NCBI RefSeq assembly: GCF_003182155.1
Contig: NZ_QGTG01000014.1
Coordinates: 44,438-108,437 of the forward strand
Direction: 5' to 3'
Source of the DNA: Chitinophaga sp. S165
Lineage (GTDB): Bacteria; Bacteroidota; Bacteroidia; Chitinophagales; Chitinophagaceae
DNA length: 64,000 bases
Positions 1 to 6,856 of the stretch are shown here, in pieces. The notes beneath the pieces were generated by a model that was not told where the DNA came from, did not search any database, and worked only from the letters and a program-made list of their open reading frames with translations. Every line of letters starts with the position of its first letter. The first letter of the stretch is position 1. The position numbers and the translations under genes were made by a program.

Positions 1-2244
1 CAACAAAGGCCCGGGGCATCTCTTGTACAATGCTATCATCGAAAGAAGGAAACCAGAACGTCCATGCAACACTTCATCCAGCTCCTCTTTTTCAAATACT
101 GCCTTATAGTGCTTCAACGCTAAATTTATTGCAAGCCGGATGATTTCCGGGTCATTGACAGCATCCCCAATTCTGACAATTGCGTAAATAACTCCACCTA
201 AACCTCTGGCCAATCCACCGCCTCTTGCTACACTAACAGGCGTATTCCCTTTTCTAAAGGGTTCAATCACCTTTTTTGCGATACTCATCCACTCTTCATT
301 ACCTGCAAGCCGGCCTGCTTCTGCAATGACAACTGCAGTTCCCATTCCACCGTCATAAAGAGCTTCCGGGTCAGCATGTACCATTGTGCATCCATAACCA
401 GGAGCATAAGACGTGTAGGTCCATAATGGCGCTTCATCTTTCCAGATGGTCGCCGCTACAATTGCCCGGATGATCTCAAAAGCTTTGTCTGTTTGCTGGC
501 CAGATTCGAAAGGCCTACTATTTAACTCAAAGAGTGATTTTGTGCGATCTGCAATTTTTTCTTTAATTGTGACTACCTGCAACTCCAACTCTCTGTTATT
601 GATGCTTTCCAAACGTCGTTTCGCCATCGCGAGAGGAGAAAACATCAAAGGAGTTTCGTAGGCCTCCTCACTTTCTGCGATCACTTCGAACCGGGGTATA
701 TCACCATTCATGATCGAATCGACTTCATGTATTTCAATGTTGCCGATATCATCTATTCTCAGCTTTCCGAGTATCTGCAAATCTTCGATTATTTTCTGCT
801 TCCGTTTTTCATGTGACTTAAGCAGCTGGATACTGATCGACCGCGTAAATACAATGCCATATTGCACAGTAGGCCTCACCAGCAGGCGCAGCTTCAAATG
901 GCGCAGTTGTTCCAAAAGTAAATCCTTGTATATAATATCCTGCTTTTTTTTGAGCAGAAAATGATAGGCCGCTCGAAAACCTTTTTCAATTTCAGATAAG
1001 TAATCGCCGGGCAATTGCAGAACATGATCCAGTGTTGGCAAATTAGGAAAAGAAGATGCGATAAATGTTTTTTCCAGCATCTGAAGATTATCAGATCCCC
1101 TGCCGCACACAACATAGTCTTTCATAGGTTCGCTACCGGAAGAATATAATGCGCCTGAAATATAGTCTATAGACTTCCTGCCATCTTTATCTAACTGGCT
1201 GAAAATTGCATGCGGCAACATACCGATATCCATTACAGATGCACTTGAATCAATATTCTCAAGGGAAATGCTCCTATCCAACTTCAATCTTCTTTCACCT
1301 GTTTCTGAATTCCTCAATAAGCATCTGAACAGTGGTTCTGCATCAATTACCACAGGGCTATCCTTTCGTACAATGATATTTTCATGATGTAAATCGTAAG
1401 TTCCGAAGGCATGAGCAACTGCTAAAATCGCTCCATACTTTTCGTAACAGAGTGCCACTTCCTGGCGATGATCACAAGTTCCTGGCTCAACAAACTCCAT
1501 AAACCCATAACCGTCAAAATTCAGGACTTTTGGTAAGAAGTAATCGTACTCCAATCCACTGGTTATTAAATAGCTTAAAATATAGTTCCAGCCGAACTCA
1601 CCATCCAGTGACCGGGGCTTATAAACTAGTTTTATAGGTCCAAAATCCAAAATGGCGGCTGTCCTTCCCTGATCATGCGAATCAGATATTCCAAAATCTA
1701 CAGACTTTACTTTATCTAATGAAAGAAGGCTGGAACCGAAAAAACGATTCATTTCGTCAGCATGTAAAATCATCCTGCTGAAGAACTCATCAATCACAGC
1801 AGTCCAGTTTTTCAAAGCAAGCGTTAGCAGGCGGTTTAATTCGGGATAAGGGCCACATCCGGAAAGAAAATTCTGCTCACTTTCCCAATGAATATATTCA
1901 TCCAAAATATCTCTCGACCCTCCTGTTATGCAGTCGCCGGGACGACTATCACCTGGCCTCCAGTACGGATAAACAGCTAAGAAATAACTGGAATAGCGCT
2001 GAATAAGCAGGTTATTTGTCAGCCTGGCAATTATTTTACCATACCATTCCACAAGATCATCAAATACGCTATCCTGTATGTATATCTTCTTTTCGCTGAT
2101 TAGTTTTTCTAATGCGCGTACGGCCTGCAAACGCAATGGCTCAGTTAATTCGGGTATTGCGGGCTCATTGTTTATATGAGATGCGATGCTGACATCATAG
2201 ACCATTTCATTTTCAATGTTCTTTTTATCAATAACGGCGCTCAT
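1..2244 (-). CDS. lanM: Class II lanthipeptide synthetase LanM (C-terminus cut by window start)
   Basis: This bifunctional enzyme would phosphorylate and eliminate Ser/Thr in a precursor peptide and then add Cys thiols to form thioether rings. The reading frame is open for 748 codons from an ATG at 2244 to the window edge. The dehydratase domain shows the LanM kinase-like signature: K209 in VYKPRS, D284/H286/N289 in YDLHHEN, D301 in VVIDAE, and R457/T459 in LLVRPTVQY. From about residue 620 a LanC-like cyclase domain begins (LYDGGMGTA, then HGRSG near the edge). Its zinc ligands would lie outside the window. The precursor gene is just upstream on the same strand, separated by a hairpin. Transporter or protease genes, if present, should lie to the left. 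The family call is confident; the exact product is unknown. Confidence 0.93.
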   Translation of the reverse strand, partial: MSAVIDKKNIENEMVYDVSIASHINNEPAIPELTEPLRLQAVRALEKLISEKKIYIQDSVFDDLVEWYGKIIARLTNNLLIQRYSSYFLAVYPYWRPGDSRPGDCITGGSRDILDEYIHWESEQNFLSGCGPYPELNRLLTLALKNWTAVIDEFFSRMILHADEMNRFFGSSLLSLDKVKSVDFGISDSHDQGRTAAILDFGPIKLVYKPRSLDGEFGWNYILSYLITSGLEYDYFLPKVLNFDGYGFMEFVEPGTCDHRQEVALCYEKYGAILAVAHAFGTYDLHHENIIVRKDSPVVIDAEPLFRCLLRNSETGERRLKLDRSISLENIDSSASVMDIGMLPHAIFSQLDKDGRKSIDYISGALYSSGSEPMKDYVVCGRGSDNLQMLEKTFIASSFPNLPTLDHVLQLPGDYLSEIEKGFRAAYHFLLKKKQDIIYKDLLLEQLRHLKLRLLVRPTVQYGIVFTRSISIQLLKSHEKRKQKIIEDLQILGKLRIDDIGNIEIHEVDSIMNGDIPRFEVIAESEEAYETPLMFSPLAMAKRRLESINNRELELQVVTIKEKIADRTKSLFELNSRPFESGQQTDKAFEIIRAIVAATIWKDEAPLWTYTSYAPGYGCTMVHADPEALYDGGMGTAVVIAEAGRLAGNEEWMSIAKKVIEPFRKGNTPVSVARGGGLARGLGGVIYAIVRIGDAVNDPEIIRLAINLALKHYKAVFEKEELDEVLHGRSGFLLSMIALYKRCPGPLL

Positions 2245-2281
2245 TGCTTTTGTTTTAAAATGATATAAAATGATGGAAATG

Positions 2282-2309
2282 GCAGACCGGGTAAAAATAC
2301 CAGGTCTGC
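2282..2309 (-). terminator. Hairpin between precursor and lanM, possible attenuator
   Basis: Arms at 2282-2293 and 2298-2309 pair over 12 bp with one mismatch around a 4-nt loop. The hairpin lies in the 81-bp gap between the precursor stop and the lanM start. On the minus strand it is followed by AT-rich sequence but no clean T-run. A leaky stop or stabilising 3' hairpin would give more precursor than synthetase, as in many lanthipeptide operons. That role is inferred. Confidence 0.5.
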
Positions 2310-2325
2310 TAATAAAAGCGATCCG

Positions 2326-2688
2326 TTATTTGTTTATCAGACAAATGAGCGACGCAAGTGATCCGAAACAGATAGGTGTCGTTACTGTACAAGTAGTACA
2401 CCAGGTAGTACCGTTATCAGCCGAAGCAGATTGTAAAGATGCTGAAGACAAATCATTACCGCGGTAAGGAGGAATATTAATGTTGTATTCAGTAGCTGTA
2501 TCCTGATGAACATTTATTTTCAAACCTGCTGGTATATCAATACCATAATCCTGTAATACTCCAGCTGGATCAGCGATGAATTTATTTCTAAAATATTCGT
2601 CTATACCGCATTCAATACGAATCTTGTCAAGATCTGAGATAGGAGAAGTCTTACTCCATTTGTTGGCTTTTAAATTTGAGATGGACAT
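2326..2688 (-). CDS. Lanthipeptide precursor with NHLP-type leader peptide
   Basis: This 120-residue peptide is the likely substrate of the adjacent LanM. Residues about 24-75 resemble the nitrile-hydratase-like leader (NHLP) family: FRNKFIADPAGVLQDYGI, then IPAGLKINVHQDT and a hydrophobic IPPY end. The C-terminal core is very different: residues 94-120 hold Cys at 97, 100, 107 and 116, seven Thr and two Ser, for example TTWCTTCTVTTPIC. Up to four thioether rings are therefore possible. No Gly-Gly cleavage site is present; the leader/core junction may lie near the Ser/Ala-rich SSASLQSASADNG stretch. The start follows an A-rich tract typical of Bacteroidota. I do not recognise the core as a known lanthipeptide. 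It differs from pinensins of Chitinophaga at least in being served by LanM rather than a class I system. Confidence 0.88.
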   Translation of the reverse strand: MSISNLKANKWSKTSPISDLDKIRIECGIDEYFRNKFIADPAGVLQDYGIDIPAGLKINVHQDTATEYNINIPPYRGNDLSSASLQSASADNGTTWCTTCTVTTPICFGSLASLICLINK

Positions 2689-2838
2689 TTTGTTTAGTTT
2701 TGATTTTTAATAATAAATTTTAACAAGGGAAGGGAATTACACGCATCTGGCGGAGGTCTTGCCGGTGCCCGAAGCGCCATTAAATACAACTGCTGATAAC
2801 TCATATCGTGGCATTTAAACGGGTTAAATCGTACAATG

Positions 2839-2846
2839 CAAAAGTA
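2839..2846 (-). promoter_or_regulatory. Possible -7 promoter element of the lanthipeptide operon
   Basis: On the minus strand this reads TACTTTTG, a full match to the Bacteroidota -7 consensus TAnnTTTG, about 150 bp upstream of the precursor start. No clear TTTG -33 element lies at the usual 19-21 bp spacing, so the call is weak. Confidence 0.25.
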
Positions 2847-2875
2847 GAAAGGCAGGTTACAAGTGTTAAGCGCAC

Positions 2876-2904
2876 ATCTACCTGTTTCCCAAAAACAGGT
2901 AGAT
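2876..2904. repeat. Perfect inverted repeat, 12-bp arms, likely operator
   Basis: Arms at 2876-2887 (ATCTACCTGTTT) and 2893-2904 are perfect inverted copies around 5 nt. A further near-direct copy of the arm (TCTACCCGTTT) follows at about 2903. No T-run follows on either strand, so a protein-binding site is likelier than a terminator. It lies in the divergent region between the lanthipeptide operon and the plus-strand gene at 3201. Confidence 0.6.
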
Positions 2905-2984
2905 CTACCCGTTTTAGAAAGCAATTAAATCATACGCTTTATCAGCTTTACGTGTACGTATTTTTACCTGCTTTTACACCTTTA

Positions 2985-3010
2985 AATACCTGAATAATAT
3001 TTCAGGTATT
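2985..3010. repeat. Second perfect inverted repeat with the same half-site
   Basis: Arms AATACCTGAA (2985-2994) and TTCAGGTATT (3001-3010) flank 6 nt. The inner hexamers TACCTG and CAGGTA are the same as in the repeat at 2876-2904, and one more TACCTG lies between them at 2965-2970. The rest of the 2689-3200 gap shows no convincing gene. Confidence 0.6.
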
Positions 3011-3200
3011 ACCCCGCTTATCTAAGCTCTTCCCGATAGCTAATTTTACATACCGGAAATAGCCTGTTAAGTGTTAAATGAAGCGTTTTACCACTATGCC
3101 GGCTGCAATGAGACTGCAACCGGTATGCATTAAATTGGCCGCCATAATATGATTCAATCCATTATCCTGATCATTATTTTTTCACCCTTAATTAACAAAT

Positions 3201-3926
3201 ATGCCTCATGAATTAAAAGAGTCCCTACCTTTAAACCTTATCGGAACAGTTGATTATCAAGCATTCATATCCATGTGGTTATGCGCATTAAATGATAACA
3301 ATGGAGAAAATGATCTCTCCAATTATTTTAAAAAGAATTGTGAACCGACCACCGCGATACTTTTTAACCTGGATGCCATTAAATACCTGGTATCATCAGA
3401 AGGAGTTGTTGCTATTAAAGCAAAATTCTGCATAGATAATCGGGATAAGGCTTCTCCTACGTTTAATATTATCCTGTTCGGGGTGGATAACAATGGCAGG
3501 GCCACTTCCGCTTATTATCTAGGTACGCCGACCACTAATAGTTATAGCACCTTGGCGGAAATCCAGGAATTCCCCCACTCTACTATCCCTTCTGCACTAG
3601 CTGCATCCTGGATAAAAAACTGGTTGCATAATAAAACCTATATTGTAAACGAAAAGTTCAGTACCGTTTACGGATATCTGGAGGGATACACTTTTGAGAT
3701 GATGGACTTTTTAGATGCCGTATTTGATGAACCTCTTAAGAGCAATGCATTGTGTGTTCATTTAGCCTTGCATGAATTTTACAAACCTGGTATTGCTGAT
3801 ATAAATGATAAGACTTTCACATTTGGTCTGGTATTACAGGGTATAGAGAACCCGGAAAATAAGTTTACACCATTCAATTCAGACAACCTGTACTACGACA
3901 TATCTGCGCCAAGCCCTCCTTATTGA
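3201..3926 (+). CDS. Protein of unknown function
   Basis: A 241-residue, apparently soluble protein with no signal peptide, membrane segment or motif I can name. It is acidic and rich in aromatic residues (for example VYGYLEGYTFEMMDFLDAVFDEP), with a C-terminal tail ending SAPSPPY. The ATG follows an AT-rich stretch without Shine-Dalgarno, normal for Bacteroidota. It is transcribed away from the lanthipeptide operon and shares that operon's upstream region with its inverted repeats. A hairpin separates it from the next plus-strand cassette. It could be co-regulated with the lanthipeptide genes, but nothing in the protein itself shows this. Confidence 0.7.
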   Translation: MPHELKESLPLNLIGTVDYQAFISMWLCALNDNNGENDLSNYFKKNCEPTTAILFNLDAIKYLVSSEGVVAIKAKFCIDNRDKASPTFNIILFGVDNNGRATSAYYLGTPTTNSYSTLAEIQEFPHSTIPSALAASWIKNWLHNKTYIVNEKFSTVYGYLEGYTFEMMDFLDAVFDEPLKSNALCVHLALHEFYKPGIADINDKTFTFGLVLQGIENPENKFTPFNSDNLYYDISAPSPPY

Positions 3927-3949
3927 TAGTAACACATTTTTAAACATTT

Positions 3950-3972
3950 GCCTTTCCTTAAACTGGAAAGGC
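3950..3972 (+). terminator. Hairpin between the unknown gene and the kinase cassette
   Basis: GCCTTTCC (3950-3957) pairs perfectly with GGAAAGGC (3965-3972) around a 7-nt loop, just 23 bp after the stop at 3926. It is followed by TTTAAACATTTTA rather than a clean T-run. A weak terminator or a 5' hairpin of the next gene is possible. Confidence 0.4.
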
Positions 3973-3986
3973 TTTAAACATTTTAT

Positions 3987-4634
3987 ATGTCTGTTATGCC
4001 TGACAACATCATAATCTACCTGGTGATGGTTCCTGAAACCATTGCCGTACTGGTAGGAGCCATCCGTTTCAAAAAGTTGCAAGCTCCGTTACAAAATCTC
4101 TGGATACTGGTGTTATTTGGTTTTTCAACAGACTTACTATCGCGGGTGTTAATCTATTTCAAGATACGTAACCTCTTTCTGATCTCACTCTATATACCTG
4201 TTGAATTTGGCTTACTGGCGAGTATTTACCACCATGAATTGAAAGGTAGCAGGGTTGCACAGACCATTCCATTCCTTACCGCTGGTTTTGCCGGTTATGC
4301 GTTCTTTCAGATCATCACCGGAAAGTTACAGGGATTTAGCCGGGAAGAACGGTTCGTTGAAGGCTTTCTTATTTTAATATTTGTATTACAATATCTCTAT
4401 CGCGTGATGAAGAAACTCAATATTTTCAATCTGGAATATGCGCCCATGTTCTGGCTTTCTACCGGCCTATTCATTTACTTCCCCTGCGATATCATAATCT
4501 TTATATTTAGTGAGTACATCTTTTCATCTTACTCCCGAACGTTCAACTTAGAACTATGGAATATTCATGCCGTACTGACTATCATTCTTTATACTTTTTA
4601 TACATTGACGCTATGGATAAGCCAAAAGAAATAG
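3987..4634 (+). CDS. Polytopic inner-membrane protein linked to a sensor kinase
   Basis: A 215-residue, strongly hydrophobic protein with about six to seven predicted membrane segments (for example IIIYLVMVPETIAVLVGAI and ILIFVLQYLY). It has no recognisable catalytic motif. Its last 22 bp overlap the likely start of the following histidine kinase gene, so the two are probably translated together. The kinase has only one membrane segment and no periplasmic domain. The membrane protein could therefore act as its signal-sensing partner, but this is inference from the gene order. A second ATG at 3996 is an equally possible start. Confidence 0.75.
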   Translation: MSVMPDNIIIYLVMVPETIAVLVGAIRFKKLQAPLQNLWILVLFGFSTDLLSRVLIYFKIRNLFLISLYIPVEFGLLASIYHHELKGSRVAQTIPFLTAGFAGYAFFQIITGKLQGFSREERFVEGFLILIFVLQYLYRVMKKLNIFNLEYAPMFWLSTGLFIYFPCDIIIFIFSEYIFSSYSRTFNLELWNIHAVLTIILYTFYTLTLWISQKK

Positions 4635-5410
4635 AGTTAAAATACATGGTTTTCGGATGCATTATGGTCATCCTCCTGCTGGCTATTTCCATCGTCATTT
4701 TCTTTATAGTATATCAGAAAAGATTGTTAGCCCAGCAGATAAAACTGCAATCAGTGCAGCACGAGTATCAGCGTGAGTTATTATCTTCCAGTATAGCTGC
4801 ACAGGAAAAAGAACGTGTTCGCATAGGTCAGGACCTGCATGATGAAATAGGCTCTTCTCTGTCTACGATAAAGTTATTGATCAATCAATTACATTATGCT
4901 GACCCAGAAAAAAATCCGGTTATTGCCAATATAAGGGAGATATTAAGCAACACCATCCAGGATGTAAAAAATATTTCGCTAAATCTTTATCCGTCAGTAT
5001 TGACTAAATTTGGACTGGCAGAAGGCTTACAATACCTTGTTACCGTTTTGGCCCAGGCTTCTCCCATTATATTTTCATTAGAAGCAGATGATGTTACCGG
5101 ACTAAATTATTCAGAAGAACTTGCGTTTTACCGGATAGCGCAGGAACTGTCTAATAATTCGATCAAACATTCAGGTGCTACAAACGTCAGCATTAAGCTC
5201 TCACAGTCAACAACATTTATAGAATTATCAGTTAGTGACAATGGACAAGGATTTAACTATCCGGAGCTGAAAGGAAACGGGCAGAACGGCATTGGTCTCA
5301 AAAGTATAGAAGCACGTAAAGAAATGTTAAAGGCAGAAATGCGGATAGATTCATCTGCGGGGAATGGCACTTGTATTGTGGTTAGACTACCACTATTAAA
5401 GACATTATAA
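4613..5410 (+). CDS. Sensor histidine kinase, HisKA_3 (NarX/DesK-like) type
   Basis: This membrane kinase would autophosphorylate on His and pass phosphate to the regulator encoded 10 bp downstream. One N-terminal membrane segment (about residues 10-33, MVFGCIMVILLLAISIVIFF) is followed by a short coiled coil. The HisKA_3 dimerisation box has H76 in QDLHDEIGSSLSTIK. The ATPase domain has an N-box (ELSNNSIKHSG), a G1 box (DNGQGF) and GIGLKSIEAR. There is no sizeable extracytoplasmic domain. I chose the ATG at 4613 because the frame's first ATG (4556) adds 19 residues that lie inside the previous gene and look non-native. Overlap with the upstream membrane-protein gene suggests a three-gene signalling operon. 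Confidence 0.92.
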   Translation: MDKPKEIELKYMVFGCIMVILLLAISIVIFFIVYQKRLLAQQIKLQSVQHEYQRELLSSSIAAQEKERVRIGQDLHDEIGSSLSTIKLLINQLHYADPEKNPVIANIREILSNTIQDVKNISLNLYPSVLTKFGLAEGLQYLVTVLAQASPIIFSLEADDVTGLNYSEELAFYRIAQELSNNSIKHSGATNVSIKLSQSTTFIELSVSDNGQGFNYPELKGNGQNGIGLKSIEARKEMLKAEMRIDSSAGNGTCIVVRLPLLKTL

Positions 5411-5420
5411 ATAAATACCT

Positions 5421-6083
5421 ATGACAGCTATCAGAATAGCCATCCTGGACGACCATAAACTCTTCAGACAGGGTATTATTACTATTTTGAAGACTTATCC
5501 TCAATTTCACATAATCATTGAAGCGGAGAGCTGTAAAGAGCTTTTAAATAAGATTGCTGTCCAGCAACCGGATATCATACTCATGGATATTGAAATGCCT
5601 GATACCGACGGCATGGAAAGCTGCAAACTGATATTACAACAATACCCACAAATGAAGATTATTGCATTGTCTATGCACTCTTCCCATCATTTCATCTTCC
5701 ATATGATGAAATTGGGTGCCCGAAGCTATCTTAATAAAGATATCGATCAGGAGAGCCTGAAATATGCCATCGAAGAAGTTGCATCAAAGGGATTTCATTT
5801 TACGGAGAATATTGCGGAAGCAATGTTGAGGGGAATAAAGACGAAATCTCCACAAAAGCCTTATCTAAATGGGAATGTACTCACTCCACGAGAGAAGGAA
5901 GTGCTCGTCTTAATTTGTAAAGGATTTACTAACAGTGAAATTGCTGCGAATCTATTTATAAGTACCCGCACGGTAGAAGGCCACAGGCAACATCTTTTAG
6001 AAAAGATGGGCACTACGAATTCAGTGAGCCTTGCTGTTTTTGCTATTAAATCAGGGATTGTGAGCGCGGAAGAAATTGGATGA
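5421..6083 (+). CDS. NarL/LuxR-family response regulator
   Basis: A DNA-binding regulator of 220 residues paired with the kinase immediately upstream. The receiver domain has the acidic pocket (LDDHK), the phosphoacceptor D56 in LMDIEMPD, a conserved Ser/Thr region (ALSMHSS) and K in the LNKDI loop. The C-terminal LuxR-type helix-turn-helix covers about residues 150-215 (LTPREKEVLVLICKGFTNSE, then RTVEGHRQHLLEKM). Targets are unknown; candidates are its own operon or the neighbouring genes. It ends 38 bp before the convergent lipoprotein gene. Confidence 0.94.
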   Translation: MTAIRIAILDDHKLFRQGIITILKTYPQFHIIIEAESCKELLNKIAVQQPDIILMDIEMPDTDGMESCKLILQQYPQMKIIALSMHSSHHFIFHMMKLGARSYLNKDIDQESLKYAIEEVASKGFHFTENIAEAMLRGIKTKSPQKPYLNGNVLTPREKEVLVLICKGFTNSEIAANLFISTRTVEGHRQHLLEKMGTTNSVSLAVFAIKSGIVSAEEIG

Positions 6084-6121
6084 TACTTTGATAAATAGCA
6101 TCATGAAATCACAGCTATTTT

Positions 6122-6667
6122 CTAATCCTCAGAAACGTTTTTCAATTTATGAAAGATAAAATTGTTCTTATCATCTACGTGCAAGAACTCACGATGGTTT
6201 TCACCCAGATCTGTCCGAATAAAATCGATCAGGTACCATGAATTAGGTTTGAATGCCAAAGGATATATATCATATTGTTTTTGATATGAGTAGTCCGACC
6301 TGCTTTTCTTCGATATGCTTCCCCTGTACTTATAATTTACCACACTGATATCAAATATTCCCCAGGTTGAGTCGTTCTCCCAGTAATAATTTGCATTAGG
6401 CCGATCAAAAAAAATGAGATTCTTAATAAAACCTGGTCTATCAGAACTTTTCTTCAAAGTAAGACTTTCTTTTAAATAAAACTCGTAAGGGATATTCTCT
6501 CGGGAAAAACTCTTTACCTCTAATTCATCAATTTTAATTCCATTTATCAGGGAAAAATTTGTTTCCAGACATTTACCGGTCATAGTGATTTGATAATCAT
6601 TACGCTTTGTTTTACATGCGCAGATTGATAAGCTGCAAATAATAATGTAAAATGCTATAGTTTTCAT
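6122..6667 (-). CDS. Small lipoprotein of unknown function
   Basis: A 181-residue protein with an N-terminal hydrophobic stretch ending in a lipobox-like LSICAC, so it is probably exported and lipid-anchored. The mature part is rich in Tyr, Lys and Asp, without a motif I recognise. It stands alone on the minus strand, convergent with the response regulator gene and divergent from the M13 peptidase gene. The intergenic region 6668-6856 could hold promoters for both directions. Confidence 0.7.
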   Translation of the reverse strand: MKTIAFYIIICSLSICACKTKRNDYQITMTGKCLETNFSLINGIKIDELEVKSFSRENIPYEFYLKESLTLKKSSDRPGFIKNLIFFDRPNANYYWENDSTWGIFDISVVNYKYRGSISKKSRSDYSYQKQYDIYPLAFKPNSWYLIDFIRTDLGENHREFLHVDDKNNFIFHKLKNVSED

Positions 6668-6783
6668 GTTTTTCTAAATGATGCCAAACATTATATTCCT
6701 AGTAGCATAGGCTACTTTATCAGAAATATATTATTTTTTTCCTATTTAGCAAAAAACGCGGATAGCGCAAATACAACTCTATA

Positions 6784-6817
6784 TTTGACAAAGTATTAGA
6801 TAGAAACGATATCTTTA
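6784..6817 (+). promoter_or_regulatory. Possible Bacteroidota-type promoter of the M13 peptidase gene
   Basis: TTTG at 6784-6787 and TATCTTTA at 6810-6817 (seven of eight matches to TAnnTTTG) are separated by 22 bp, about 40 bp upstream of the start codon. The spacing is slightly longer than the usual 19-21 bp. Confidence 0.35.
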
Positions 6818-6856
6818 TTTATCATCCAACATCATTTTGCCATCAATCTAATCGAT

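Noticed and set aside
2694..2993. Overlapping short frames on both strands with a repeated TGRST-like segment
   Set aside because: The peptide repeats are a by-product of the DNA inverted repeat at 2876-2904. No start context or homology supports a second precursor.
4556..4612. Upstream start for the sensor kinase giving 19 extra residues
   Set aside because: The extra residues lie within the preceding membrane-protein gene and do not resemble a kinase N-terminus. The ATG at 4613 fits better.
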